The position numbers were made by a program, and so were the translations under genes. Shown here one piece after another: positions 17,829-32,259 of a stretch of DNA of 64,000 nucleotides. The notes beneath the pieces are model-generated. The model did no database searches, was not told where the DNA came from, and was given only the letters and a program-made list of their open reading frames with translations. The stretch comes from Dolichospermum sp. LEGE 00240 (GTDB lineage: Bacteria; Cyanobacteriota; Cyanobacteriia; Cyanobacteriales; Nostocaceae): assembly GCF_015207875.1 (NCBI RefSeq), contig NZ_JADEVZ010000002.1:62001-126000 (forward strand). Direction: 5' to 3'. Within the stretch, counting starts at the first letter, position 1, and every line of letters begins with the position of its first letter.

Positions 17829-18551
17829 CTAAAATACCAACTCCAATCTTTCACTAGTCATAGATTTGAGTTTGGAGGTGAAGGATTCGGTGCGATCGCA
17901 CTTTTGGGGCATAAACTGACCAATAGGGGGATGATTGGCTGTTGCTGGGATCGTCAACGGTTGGGCTGGTGGGGGTGAAATTTCCTCAATAACTTGCTTT
18001 TGTCTGATATTTCCGGTTAATTGCCCAAAAGAAGGCACTGGTCCTAGGCTTTTTGGAGCATAGTCTCGGTTTTCTTCTATTGGTTGTAAATTCTTATTTA
18101 TTTGATACTTGTAACTCACTGGAGCAGGTAATAGACGAAGATTTTTATATTCTTCCATCCTGATTTCCTGTTTAGTGGGTGGTAAAACTTGTAGAGACCC
18201 AGAAGTGAGCCGTTCAGGGAATTTGCTACAAATCATGCGCTCAAATTCCATGTTGAAATGGTAGGTTGTCTCGCCCTTTCGTCGCCAAAAGGTGAGGATT
18301 TGCTGTACAGATACGGCTTTATAACGACCTTGATACAAAGCTTCAATAACTGCCAAGTGTAACCAATGCAGAGGATATTCGGATTGCCATTGGCTAATCA
18401 ACTCACTGGCATTGTATCCGTTGAGATCAAAGCTGTAGTGAGTTAATAACTTAGCTGCTAGTTCGGCAGGAGGTGCGAAAGTTTGAGTGACCGGGGCTGT
18501 TGTTAACATGGGCTGTGAGTTATAGGCAATAGGTATAAACATTGCACCCAT
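17829..18551 (-). CDS. Conserved cyanobacterial hypothetical protein, 240 aa
   Basis: This soluble protein has a globular N-terminal half and a Pro-rich, probably disordered, C-terminal half. The N-terminal part (LAAKLLTHYSFDLNGYNASEL, then WLHLAVIEALYQGRYKAVSVQQIL and FWRRKGETTYHFNMEFERMI) looks like a small helical DNA- or protein-binding fold, reminiscent of DnaD-like helices. I cannot name a family. The start is ATG, and a second ATG lies three codons later. It lies between thiE and the SLH protein gene on the same strand but with large gaps on both sides. Confidence 0.65.
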   Translation of the reverse strand: MGAMFIPIAYNSQPMLTTAPVTQTFAPPAELAAKLLTHYSFDLNGYNASELISQWQSEYPLHWLHLAVIEALYQGRYKAVSVQQILTFWRRKGETTYHFNMEFERMICSKFPERLTSGSLQVLPPTKQEIRMEEYKNLRLLPAPVSYKYQINKNLQPIEENRDYAPKSLGPVPSFGQLTGNIRQKQVIEEISPPPAQPLTIPATANHPPIGQFMPQKCDRTESFTSKLKSMTSERLELVF

Positions 18552-18636
18552 CGCATCTAGTCTAACGTACTTTTAGCTACATGAGTGTTTTTTCACCAGC
18601 AGCAAAAGTGATAGGCAGTGTTTTCCATTCTACTTG

Positions 18637-20724
18637 TCAATTGCTGATATGCAAAACAATATAAGGTGAGTTAATAACTTTTGTGCGTTGACTGGCGACT
18701 AATGCCTGATACACCATTGCAGCAACTTCGGCACGGGTGGCTTCTCTGGTTGGTGCGAGTAAATTGGGGTCGGGATAATTAACAATAATTTTTTGCTGGG
18801 TGGCGATGGTAACGGCTGTGCGGGCGTATTCGGGAATTTTCTCTTGGTCAATGTAGGTTAAGGTTTTTTGAGCAGTTGCCACAAGTCCCAGTCCGTTGAC
18901 CAGGGAGACGATGACTTGCAGCCGTTGGACGTTTTGGGTAGGACGGAAGGTGCGATCGCTAAATCCGCCCACAAAACCCCCTCTGGCGGCGATTTCAATG
19001 GCGTTAGCTGCCCAAAAATCCTTGGCTATGTCTGTAAATTCTGGGGACGGACGTTTGGCTGGGGGATTAAAGGCGGCAGCAATTAAAGCTGTATATTGAG
19101 CGCGGCTCATGGCTTGATCTGGTTGGTATGTGCCATCAGCAAAACCCTGGGTTAAGTTCATACTAACTAATGCCCGAATAAATGGTTCTGCCCAATGACC
19201 AACAATATCGGAAAAAGAGGGAATCTCTGTCTCTGGTTTGACAATATAGGCGGAGGGGAGGGGATTTTCTTGACCGGTGGCGACCAATGCCTGATAAATT
19301 AGGACTGCGATTTCTGCGCGGGTAATTTCTCGCAGTGGTTCTAATTGATCTGGTTGGGGATAATTAACGACTAATAATTTTTGTGTAGCTACGGTGGTGG
19401 CATTGGTAGCGTAGCTGGGAATTTGGACGCGATCGCGGTATACCATTAAAACGTTAGGATTACCACCACTCAAGTTTAAACCGTTGACAATGGAGACTAG
19501 TGCTTGAATTTTGGTGATGTTATTTCCGGGTCGAAATGTACCATCGGGAAAGCCTTTCAAAAAGCCTCTATCGGAGGCACTGGCTATGGCTTTGGCAGCC
19601 CAAAAGTCGGATTTAACATCTTTAAATTTATTGAGTTGATTACTTTCCGGTAGTTGGAATGTCTTTGTTATTAAAGCTGCATATTGGGCGCGAGTAATGG
19701 GTGTGGCTGGTTGAAAAGTGCCGTCGGGAAACCCGCTAATAATCTCTTTACTGACTAAGGCTTCGACGAAGGCGGCCGCCCAATGTCCTTCTAAGTCAGC
19801 AAATCTACTGCTAACTCCGATTTGACTGGGGGTGTCAGCGGTAGCAGCGATGAAATCTATGGCCCCAATTACCTGGGGAACGCTTAATTGATTACCGACG
19901 GAGATAATTTTTTGCTCTGTGACATTTTGTAAATCGAATTTACCTTGTTCTCGAAAAATGTTGTCGGCGGGGTCTTGGGGACTGCCTAAATCGGGAATGG
20001 CATTACCGGCGATTAACAGACCGCCTTGGGTATTGCTGGTGATCAGATTTCGCCGTAATACTGGTTTAGCATCACGAGATAGGGCGATCGCTGTCCCATT
20101 ACCTGAAAGTTGGTTATTGGCGACTAAAGGGGCGGCAAAGTCACTAATGGCTATGCCTAAAGCATTATTTTGAAATACATTCCGCAGCACTTCTCCTTTA
20201 CTATTCTTGGCTATGACCAACCCACAAACTTTACTATTAATAAATAAATTATCCACAATCCCCGGTTTGCTATTACCGGTAATGAAGATGCCTTCTCTGG
20301 TACAGTCCTTAAATGTACTATTAGCTACAGTCGGTATTGATGATTCAATCCACGCCCCAGTCCCTTTGCTTCCAGGATTAATCACTGTCACACCTAAAAG
20401 ACTGGCATCACCGAGTAAGAGTAATGTAATATTCTGTATTCCAAAACTAGGGCTTTGATATTCCCCACTGCCAGTAATAATCGTTTCCTGACCTTTATTG
20501 GCTTCATTTCCTACTACTAATACTCCCGGTGCAATGACTAAGGGAAATACTTCACCATTGGCCGTGCTATAAGTTCCACCGGCTAACTGAATAATTGTTG
20601 ATGTTTTTGCTTGTTTAAGGGCGCGGGTAATGGTTTTGAGGGGATCAGAACGAGAACCAGTATTAGCATTGTTTCCTGTCACAGGATTAACATAGAGTGT
20701 GGCAACAAGACTAGAATTAACCAT
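18637..20724 (-). CDS. DUF1565 beta-helix protein with several S-layer homology domains
   Basis: Residues about 5-265 form a DUF1565/right-handed beta-helix region, starting LYVNPVTGNNANTG and DPLKTITRALKQA and repeating NSKPGIVDNLF-type turns. Residues about 305-690 hold at least six SLH-like units, with FADLEGHWAAAFVEALVSK, GFPDGTFQPATPITRAQYAAL, GFLKGFPDGTFRPGNNITK, FSDIVGHWAEPFIRAL and GGFVGGFSDRTFRP. SLH domains bind secondary wall polymer or peptidoglycan, so an envelope role is expected. No classical signal peptide precedes the beta-helix and an in-frame stop blocks a longer start, so export is unexplained. Length 695 residues. Confidence 0.85.
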   Translation of the reverse strand: MVNSSLVATLYVNPVTGNNANTGSRSDPLKTITRALKQAKTSTIIQLAGGTYSTANGEVFPLVIAPGVLVVGNEANKGQETIITGSGEYQSPSFGIQNITLLLLGDASLLGVTVINPGSKGTGAWIESSIPTVANSTFKDCTREGIFITGNSKPGIVDNLFINSKVCGLVIAKNSKGEVLRNVFQNNALGIAISDFAAPLVANNQLSGNGTAIALSRDAKPVLRRNLITSNTQGGLLIAGNAIPDLGSPQDPADNIFREQGKFDLQNVTEQKIISVGNQLSVPQVIGAIDFIAATADTPSQIGVSSRFADLEGHWAAAFVEALVSKEIISGFPDGTFQPATPITRAQYAALITKTFQLPESNQLNKFKDVKSDFWAAKAIASASDRGFLKGFPDGTFRPGNNITKIQALVSIVNGLNLSGGNPNVLMVYRDRVQIPSYATNATTVATQKLLVVNYPQPDQLEPLREITRAEIAVLIYQALVATGQENPLPSAYIVKPETEIPSFSDIVGHWAEPFIRALVSMNLTQGFADGTYQPDQAMSRAQYTALIAAAFNPPAKRPSPEFTDIAKDFWAANAIEIAARGGFVGGFSDRTFRPTQNVQRLQVIVSLVNGLGLVATAQKTLTYIDQEKIPEYARTAVTIATQQKIIVNYPDPNLLAPTREATRAEVAAMVYQALVASQRTKVINSPYIVLHISN

Positions 20725-20892
20725 AAATTTTTAAACGAGCAGGGTTTTAATGGTGACATCCATAATTAACCATATTTTTAGCACAATCAGGAAGACGGAA
20801 GAGGTTTTGGGCAACTTTACTTTTCGTTACATATTACTCTTCGAGAAGCCGCTCCGCGTCTACGGTTTTTTCTGTTTATCTACTTAGGAGAT

Positions 20893-22080
20893 TTACCTAT
20901 CTGCATGAAAATAGCGGTCAATTAAAGCTTGTGCAGATTGGCGATGTTGTTCTACTAATTGAGGGGGAGATAATACTTCTGCTTTGTCCATATAACGATA
21001 AACCCAGCGACTAAATTCATTTAAAGACCGAGGTGGTAAATCTACGGCATATTCTATATAAGTATGTTGCCCTGTTTGATCAATGAATCCAGTGGTAATT
21101 TTTTGGTGAGGATGACGACGTTCCCCTTCTAAAATAAATGCTGATATTGGTGGAAAAAAACGCACTGTTACTTGAATAAATTTGAGATTTCCTGCTATTT
21201 CCAATTTTTGAGGTTCTGGGTCGCCTAAATTTAAACCCCAGCCATTTTCTAGTAGTTTGTATGCTGTAACTAAACTTTCTCTTTGTTTTTCTAAACCCCG
21301 TGGTAGCATTTTCAGTAATTTACAATAATTATTAAACCGATTTAATCTTCCTATTGCTAAATGGGAATTTTCACAATATTCATACAGTAAATACCAAGCA
21401 ATATCATGGTAAATTAGTTGTAGAGGAAAAACCTGTATCCGTCCAGTTCTATTAAAACCATAAAAGTCATTACTACGAGAAATTTCAATAGCTTCTCCCT
21501 TGCTAATAGCTTTTTCTAATAATGGTAATTGATGAAATAATGTATCGCGGGTTGCTCCCTGAGTTATCATTTCTTCCGGGTCAGTATGAATAATAGCCCG
21601 GTTAAGATGTTGCCGAGTAGGATAAAAAAAATCACCCTTGAGTTCCATATCTAACCCACGTAATCTTTTACTCAGAGTTTCATGAATGCGTCTAGCTTGG
21701 GCATCACCTTGATATTGAGCTTGGGAGGCTAAAGCATTAAATGCTACTTTTAATTCTGCGATAGAAAGCGCACCAGTACCTAAATAATATCCCCAACGAT
21801 ACATTCGCCGATCAAGAATAGCGTAGCGTCTCAGGGTTTCTAAATCTTTGCGTAATGTCGGAATTGCTGGATATTCTGCGGGTAATTCTATATCTAATTC
21901 TGCTGCTAATTTTTGCAGATATACTTTCACAGAACTAATTGCATCATGATTTTCATGATTACTAGAGTCCAGAAAATCAGGACTACCTATACCTGGATAT
22001 TTGAGTAAGGTAGCAATTAACAGTAATAAACGTTCAAATGCTAAACGTTCTGTGTAAGGATGAGTAGGTTTTTTAGCCAT
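20893..22080 (-). CDS. WYL-domain transcriptional regulator beside CRISPR-cas
   Basis: This 395-residue protein has an N-terminal helix-turn-helix-like region (TERLAFERLLLLIATLLKYPG, then IPTLRKDLETLRRYAIL) and a central WYL domain (ISRSNDFYGFNRTGRIQVFPLQLIYHDIAWYLL) that binds ligands or nucleic acid in related proteins. A WCX-like C-terminal domain follows. It is divergent from csx18-cas1-cas2, with 215 bases between. WYL proteins next to cyanobacterial CRISPR loci, such as Sll7009 of Synechocystis, can act as repressors of CRISPR expression. By analogy this one may control the III-B locus. The start is ATG. Confidence 0.88.
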   Translation of the reverse strand: MAKKPTHPYTERLAFERLLLLIATLLKYPGIGSPDFLDSSNHENHDAISSVKVYLQKLAAELDIELPAEYPAIPTLRKDLETLRRYAILDRRMYRWGYYLGTGALSIAELKVAFNALASQAQYQGDAQARRIHETLSKRLRGLDMELKGDFFYPTRQHLNRAIIHTDPEEMITQGATRDTLFHQLPLLEKAISKGEAIEISRSNDFYGFNRTGRIQVFPLQLIYHDIAWYLLYEYCENSHLAIGRLNRFNNYCKLLKMLPRGLEKQRESLVTAYKLLENGWGLNLGDPEPQKLEIAGNLKFIQVTVRFFPPISAFILEGERRHPHQKITTGFIDQTGQHTYIEYAVDLPPRSLNEFSRWVYRYMDKAEVLSPPQLVEQHRQSAQALIDRYFHADR

Positions 22081-22295
22081 GGTAAAGGAATCACTGGTAG
22101 GAATTTATAGTAAATTAATCTCAGTGCAAAAAGAAAATATTTAGAATGCTAATAGAAATTGGCTGTAGGCATTGTCAATATTGCTTTAGGGAAGATAACT
22201 ATAATAATTGAGTTTATAACCTTTTTCTAGCTTTTGGCTAATTCTGCGGTTATGGTAGTCAACATCATTACTTTGAAGTCAGTCTTTTTAGCACC

Positions 22296-22571
22296 ATGTA
22301 TATTTCTCGACGTTCTGCCACTGTCAGAAATGTTTCTATATCTACTGTTAATGGTGGTATTACTTTAGTGATTTTGTTGATTGCACCTTTAGGTTTAGCA
22401 GCAGTAATTATTAATACTATGCTAGTTGCTGTCGCTACTTATATAGTTGCCAGTGCAGCCGATAGAGTTGTTTTGTGGTTGGAACCGGAACAGAATGCAG
22501 AATTAACATCTTCTGGAAAGGGTGAATATTCTTCTCCTAAGAAGTCTAATTTACAACGTTGGTGGCGTTAA
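22296..22571 (+). CDS. csx18: Csx18 small membrane protein
   Basis: This 91-residue protein has one long hydrophobic region (NGGITLVILLIAPLGLAAVI and following residues), which spans the membrane once or twice. Charged, Ser-rich tails follow. Position, size and the opening YISRRSATVRNVS match the cyanobacterial Csx18 family found next to cas1 in type III loci. Its job is unknown; membrane-bound accessory proteins in type III systems may act on the cell envelope. It starts with ATG and stops 14 bases before the ATG of cas1, so the two are cotranscribed. Confidence 0.75.
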   Translation: MYISRRSATVRNVSISTVNGGITLVILLIAPLGLAAVIINTMLVAVATYIVASAADRVVLWLEPEQNAELTSSGKGEYSSPKKSNLQRWWR

Positions 22572-22585
22572 TAATTGATAATTTC

Positions 22586-23578
22586 ATGCAAACTCTTTAT
22601 GTTTCTGAGCAGAATTGCTATGTGTGTTTACAAAAAGAAACTTTGCTAGTTAAACAAGGGGAAACTATTTATGCTGAAGTCCAGCTACCTCTGTTAGAGC
22701 AAATTCTGATCTTTGGGAAATCCCAATTAACAACCCAAGTTATTCGTGCTTGTTTATGGCGAGATATTCCTATTGCTTACTTATCACGCATGGGTTATTG
22801 CTATGGCAGAATTTTACCCATTTCTAGGGGATATCGGCAGTTATCACGTTATCAACAGCAATTATCTCCTGTAGAAAAGTTGATTACTGCTAGAGCTATG
22901 ATTAAAGGTAAGTTGAAAAATAGCAGGGTGTTGTTGCGAAGACAAAGGAAAAAAAAGGAATCGGAGCTTTTAGAACGGGTTTTACAAAGTTTAGATTATC
23001 TAGCTGACCAAGTAGCACAGGCTGATAATTTAGAACGGTTAATGGGGTTTGAAGGTGCGGGGGCGGCTCAATATTTTTCGGCTTTTAGTGAATGTTTAAC
23101 AAACCCTGATTTTGTGTTTTCCGGTCGGAGTCGTCGTCCTCCAGGAAACCCAGTCAATGCCATGCTCAGTTTTGGTTATCAAGTGCTTTGGAATCATTTA
23201 TTGGCGTTAATTGAAATTCAAGGACTTGATCCTTATTATGCTTGTTTACATCAGGCTCATGATGGTCATGCCGCCTTGGCTTCTGATTTAATTGAGGAGT
23301 TTCGCGCCCCACTTATAGATTCTTTGGTGATGTGGTTAATTAATCGCAAAATTATTAATGCTGAAGCTGATTTTGAGTTTAAAAATGGTGGCTGTTATTT
23401 GAATGATGCGGGAAGAAAGAAATTTCTTCGGGCGTTTTTACAAAGGATGTCTGAAGAAATACAAACTGATGAGGAAATTAAACAACCAAAATGGGATTTA
23501 TTAACTAAACAGGTGAGGGCTTTTAAACAGTTTGTTTATAATCCTAGTCATCATTATCAACCCTATCGAATTGACTAA
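22586..23578 (+). CDS. cas1: CRISPR integrase Cas1
   Basis: Cas1 inserts new spacers together with Cas2. The metal-binding residues are visible as Glu in LMGFEGAGAAQYF, His in QAHDGHAALASDL and Asp/Glu in DLIEEFRAPLIDS. The N-terminal beta domain (LYVSEQNCYVCLQKETLLV, PIAYLSRMGYCYGRI) is normal. I set the start at the ATG at 22586, giving 330 residues. A TTG at 22559 lies inside csx18 and is unlikely. Cas2 follows after 9 bases. No reverse transcriptase domain is fused. Confidence 0.96.
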   Translation: MQTLYVSEQNCYVCLQKETLLVKQGETIYAEVQLPLLEQILIFGKSQLTTQVIRACLWRDIPIAYLSRMGYCYGRILPISRGYRQLSRYQQQLSPVEKLITARAMIKGKLKNSRVLLRRQRKKKESELLERVLQSLDYLADQVAQADNLERLMGFEGAGAAQYFSAFSECLTNPDFVFSGRSRRPPGNPVNAMLSFGYQVLWNHLLALIEIQGLDPYYACLHQAHDGHAALASDLIEEFRAPLIDSLVMWLINRKIINAEADFEFKNGGCYLNDAGRKKFLRAFLQRMSEEIQTDEEIKQPKWDLLTKQVRAFKQFVYNPSHHYQPYRID

Positions 23579-23587
23579 AATTATGTT

Positions 23588-23869
23588 ATGTTTTTGTATG
23601 TGATCGCTTATGATATTCCCTGTAATAAACGGCGCAAAAAAGTAGCTGATTTATTGGAAGGTTATGGACAGCGTGTACAGTATTCTGTGTTTGAATGCCA
23701 GTTAGGTACAGAAAAATACCAGGATTTACGTCGTCAGTTGAGGAAAAAGCTGAAGTTAGAAGAAGATAATGTTAGGTTTTATCCTTTGTCTCGACATACT
23801 CTATCTCAGGTGGAAACTTGGGGTGTGGGAATACCTGTGATTGAACCACCTAGTTCAATTATTATTTAG
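23588..23869 (+). CDS. cas2: CRISPR adaptation protein Cas2
   Basis: This 93-residue ferredoxin-fold protein has the N-terminal motif LYVIAYDIPCNKRRKKVADLL with the conserved Asp. QYSVFECQLG follows and the C-terminus is VRFYPLS. It forms the Cas1-Cas2 integrase complex. The start is ATG. It is the last gene before the leader and array and is in line with csx18 and cas1. Confidence 0.96.
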   Translation: MFLYVIAYDIPCNKRRKKVADLLEGYGQRVQYSVFECQLGTEKYQDLRRQLRKKLKLEEDNVRFYPLSRHTLSQVETWGVGIPVIEPPSSIII

Positions 23870-24077
23870 TTTGTTTCCAACAGCGTAGTGTGGCGTTAGC
23901 TATGGTTTAGGGAAAATCGCTGAAGTGTTGATTTTATGGTTGTGAACTTCGGTTGCTTATTGGGTAAGGGTTACGCGGTTTTTAATGGTCGTTTTGTGGG
24001 CTGGTTGGCGGTGCTTTTTGCTGACCTTCGGAAAGTGGGTCTAGACTCTTTGCACAGTAAGGAGTTAAAATGAAGGG
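23870..24077 (+). promoter_or_regulatory. CRISPR leader
   Basis: This 208-base AT-rich to GT-rich stretch between cas2 and the first repeat should contain the array promoter and the integration site. Its first 40 bases include a dispersed 'gcgtagtgtggcgttagc' repeat. The last repeat, on the far side, is degenerate, which also places the leader here. Confidence 0.7.
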
Positions 24078-26376
<2,299 letters not shown>

Positions 26377-26424
26377 AGGGGAGGGAGGCGATCATCGGCA
26401 GTATATATAAATACATAATAAAAT

Positions 26425-26453
26425 ATTTACTGATATTTTGAGAATCAGTAAAT
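26425..26453 (+). terminator. Hairpin with T-run after the CRISPR array
   Basis: A perfect 10-base-pair stem, ATTTACTGAT with ATCAGTAAAT, has a 9-base loop and is followed by TTT. It lies 49 bases past the last repeat. It may end the pre-crRNA transcript, although the stem is AT-rich and weak. The remaining bases up to cas10 (26454-26683) have no other clear signal and should carry the cas10 promoter. Confidence 0.45.
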
Positions 26454-26683
26454 TTTAACTATCAATGTTTGGTAAGGGAAACGCTGTAACTTGATAGCTG
26501 CATAAACAAGAACCCATGTCAAAGACAAGAAAATATTTGTAATAAAACTCTCAAAATGAGAAAAAGCTTACAGAGTAAGAGTTAGAGAAAACCTTACAAA
26601 AATCTTGAGATATTTTAGATTCCTAGACAAACACTGAATCGCGCTCTTATAATTCATCTATAAGCTACACAGGGGATCTACCG

Positions 26684-30944
<4,261 letters not shown>

Positions 30945-30945
<1 letters not shown>

Positions 30946-31736
30946 TGGAATACATTTATTTATATCTACTTTCACCATTACATACAGGTGGCACAACTCA
31001 GGAAGGTAATTTATTAGGAATTGCCCGTGAATCTCATACTAATTTACCCTATATTCCTTCTAGTACAGTTCGTGGTAAAGTCCGTTCACTAGCTACAGAT
31101 AAAGACCAAAAATATCAACTATTTGGCAATGATTTACAAGATGGACAACTAGAACAGGGTAATATTTGGATTGGTGACGCTTCTATATTATGGTTGCCAG
31201 TACCATCATTAAGTCATAGTGTAGTTTGGGTTAGTTGTCCCCTTTTATTACAACGTTGGCAACGTTTACAAGGAGGTAAATTACCCATACCTGTAGAATA
31301 CAGTTGTAACTTTAATAATAATTCTCCGGTTTATTTAAAGGATGCAATTATCCCAAAAAATCAATTACAACCAGGACAGAATTTACAACAATTTGTACCA
31401 AAAGGTGATGCTACAGTTTCTATAAATCGGTTATTGGTTTTACCTGATAAACACTGTGCCACATTAATTCAAATGAGTTTATGGAGACAGGTAAAAATTA
31501 AACTCGATGAACATAAATCTGTAAATGGTGGTTTCCGTTATGAGGAAGCAATTCCACCGGATACATTAATGTATTTACCTTGGGGAATTACATCACAAGC
31601 TAATGGAAAATCACAACAATCCTATCAAGATTTTAAAACTTTATTAGCAGACAAGGAAATATTACAAATTGGCGGACAAGAAAGTTTAGGACGGGGTTTT
31701 GTGCAACAGTGGATGTCAACTGCTAAAGAGAATTAG
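30945..31736 (+). CDS. cmr4: Type III-B Cmr4 RAMP protein (backbone, target RNA cleavage)
   Basis: Cmr4 forms the helical backbone and cuts target RNA at 6-base steps using a conserved loop Asp. The N-terminus YLYLLSPLHTGG is followed by PYIPSSTVRGKVRSL, the RAMP motif. IGGQESLGRGFVQ near the C-terminus is the glycine-rich loop. The 263 residues are a little short for Cmr4 but complete at both ends. It starts on the cmr3 stop. Confidence 0.93.
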
Positions 31737-31747
31737 AAAATTTGTCT

Positions 31748-31776
31748 GATAGCAAAGCGTGGCGTAAGCCATATCA
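31748..31776. repeat. Dispersed 'agcgtggcgtaagcc' repeat inside the cmr operon
   Basis: Within the 123-base gap between cmr4 and cmr5 lies a copy of the repeat also found at 10018-10046 and 10228-10256, flanked by short TGATA and TATCA ends that can pair. It separates the operon into two parts without breaking a gene. Confidence 0.65.
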
Positions 31777-31859
31777 GGATGTCCAGGATGAAAACGATAA
31801 TTTCCTGTGTAAAAAAGATTTTTAGTCTGTAAAAGTGTAGTCAGAAAAAGGAAATTAAT

Positions 31860-32255
31860 ATGACATTTGACCCTAGAACCATTGCCACACCAACTTATGA
31901 CGCTTTAAATAATTTACGCAATTTACACCGTCAAGATGACACTCGTTTAAAACAACAAAAAAGTCAAGCAGTGGAACTTTATACCTATCTTTCTACTTGG
32001 GGAATAATGCGATTAAAAGCCGAGGAAATGGCATTACCTGATGGCATGATGGGTAAAAGACAAGTAGTACAAAAATTCTTTGAATGTTTGCAAACTATTT
32101 CAGAAACACAAAATTTATCTGGACAACAAGGTTTAACAACACTAAAAAATCTTAACACAGATGAATATTTAGGTATCACAGGTTTGGGATTAGCTTTAGC
32201 ACAAGAATTTAGTTTTTGGGCTACTGCAATTTACGCAGGTATTGAAGGAGAATAA
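31860..32255 (+). CDS. cmr5: Type III-B Cmr5 small subunit
   Basis: This 131-residue helical protein belongs to the Cmr5 family, with the segments QAVELYTYLSTWGIMRLKAEE, QVVQKFFECLQTIS and LGLALAQEFSFWATAIYAGIEG. It forms the minor filament of the Cmr complex. An AAGGAAA ribosome site lies about 6 bases before the ATG. It stops 4 bases before the cmr6-cmr1 ATG. Confidence 0.9.
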   Translation: MTFDPRTIATPTYDALNNLRNLHRQDDTRLKQQKSQAVELYTYLSTWGIMRLKAEEMALPDGMMGKRQVVQKFFECLQTISETQNLSGQQGLTTLKNLNTDEYLGITGLGLALAQEFSFWATAIYAGIEGE

Positions 32256-32259
32256 AATT

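Noticed and set aside
22559-22585. TTG start for cas1 inside csx18.
   Set aside because: The ATG at 22586 gives the usual Cas1 N-terminus and normal length without overlap.
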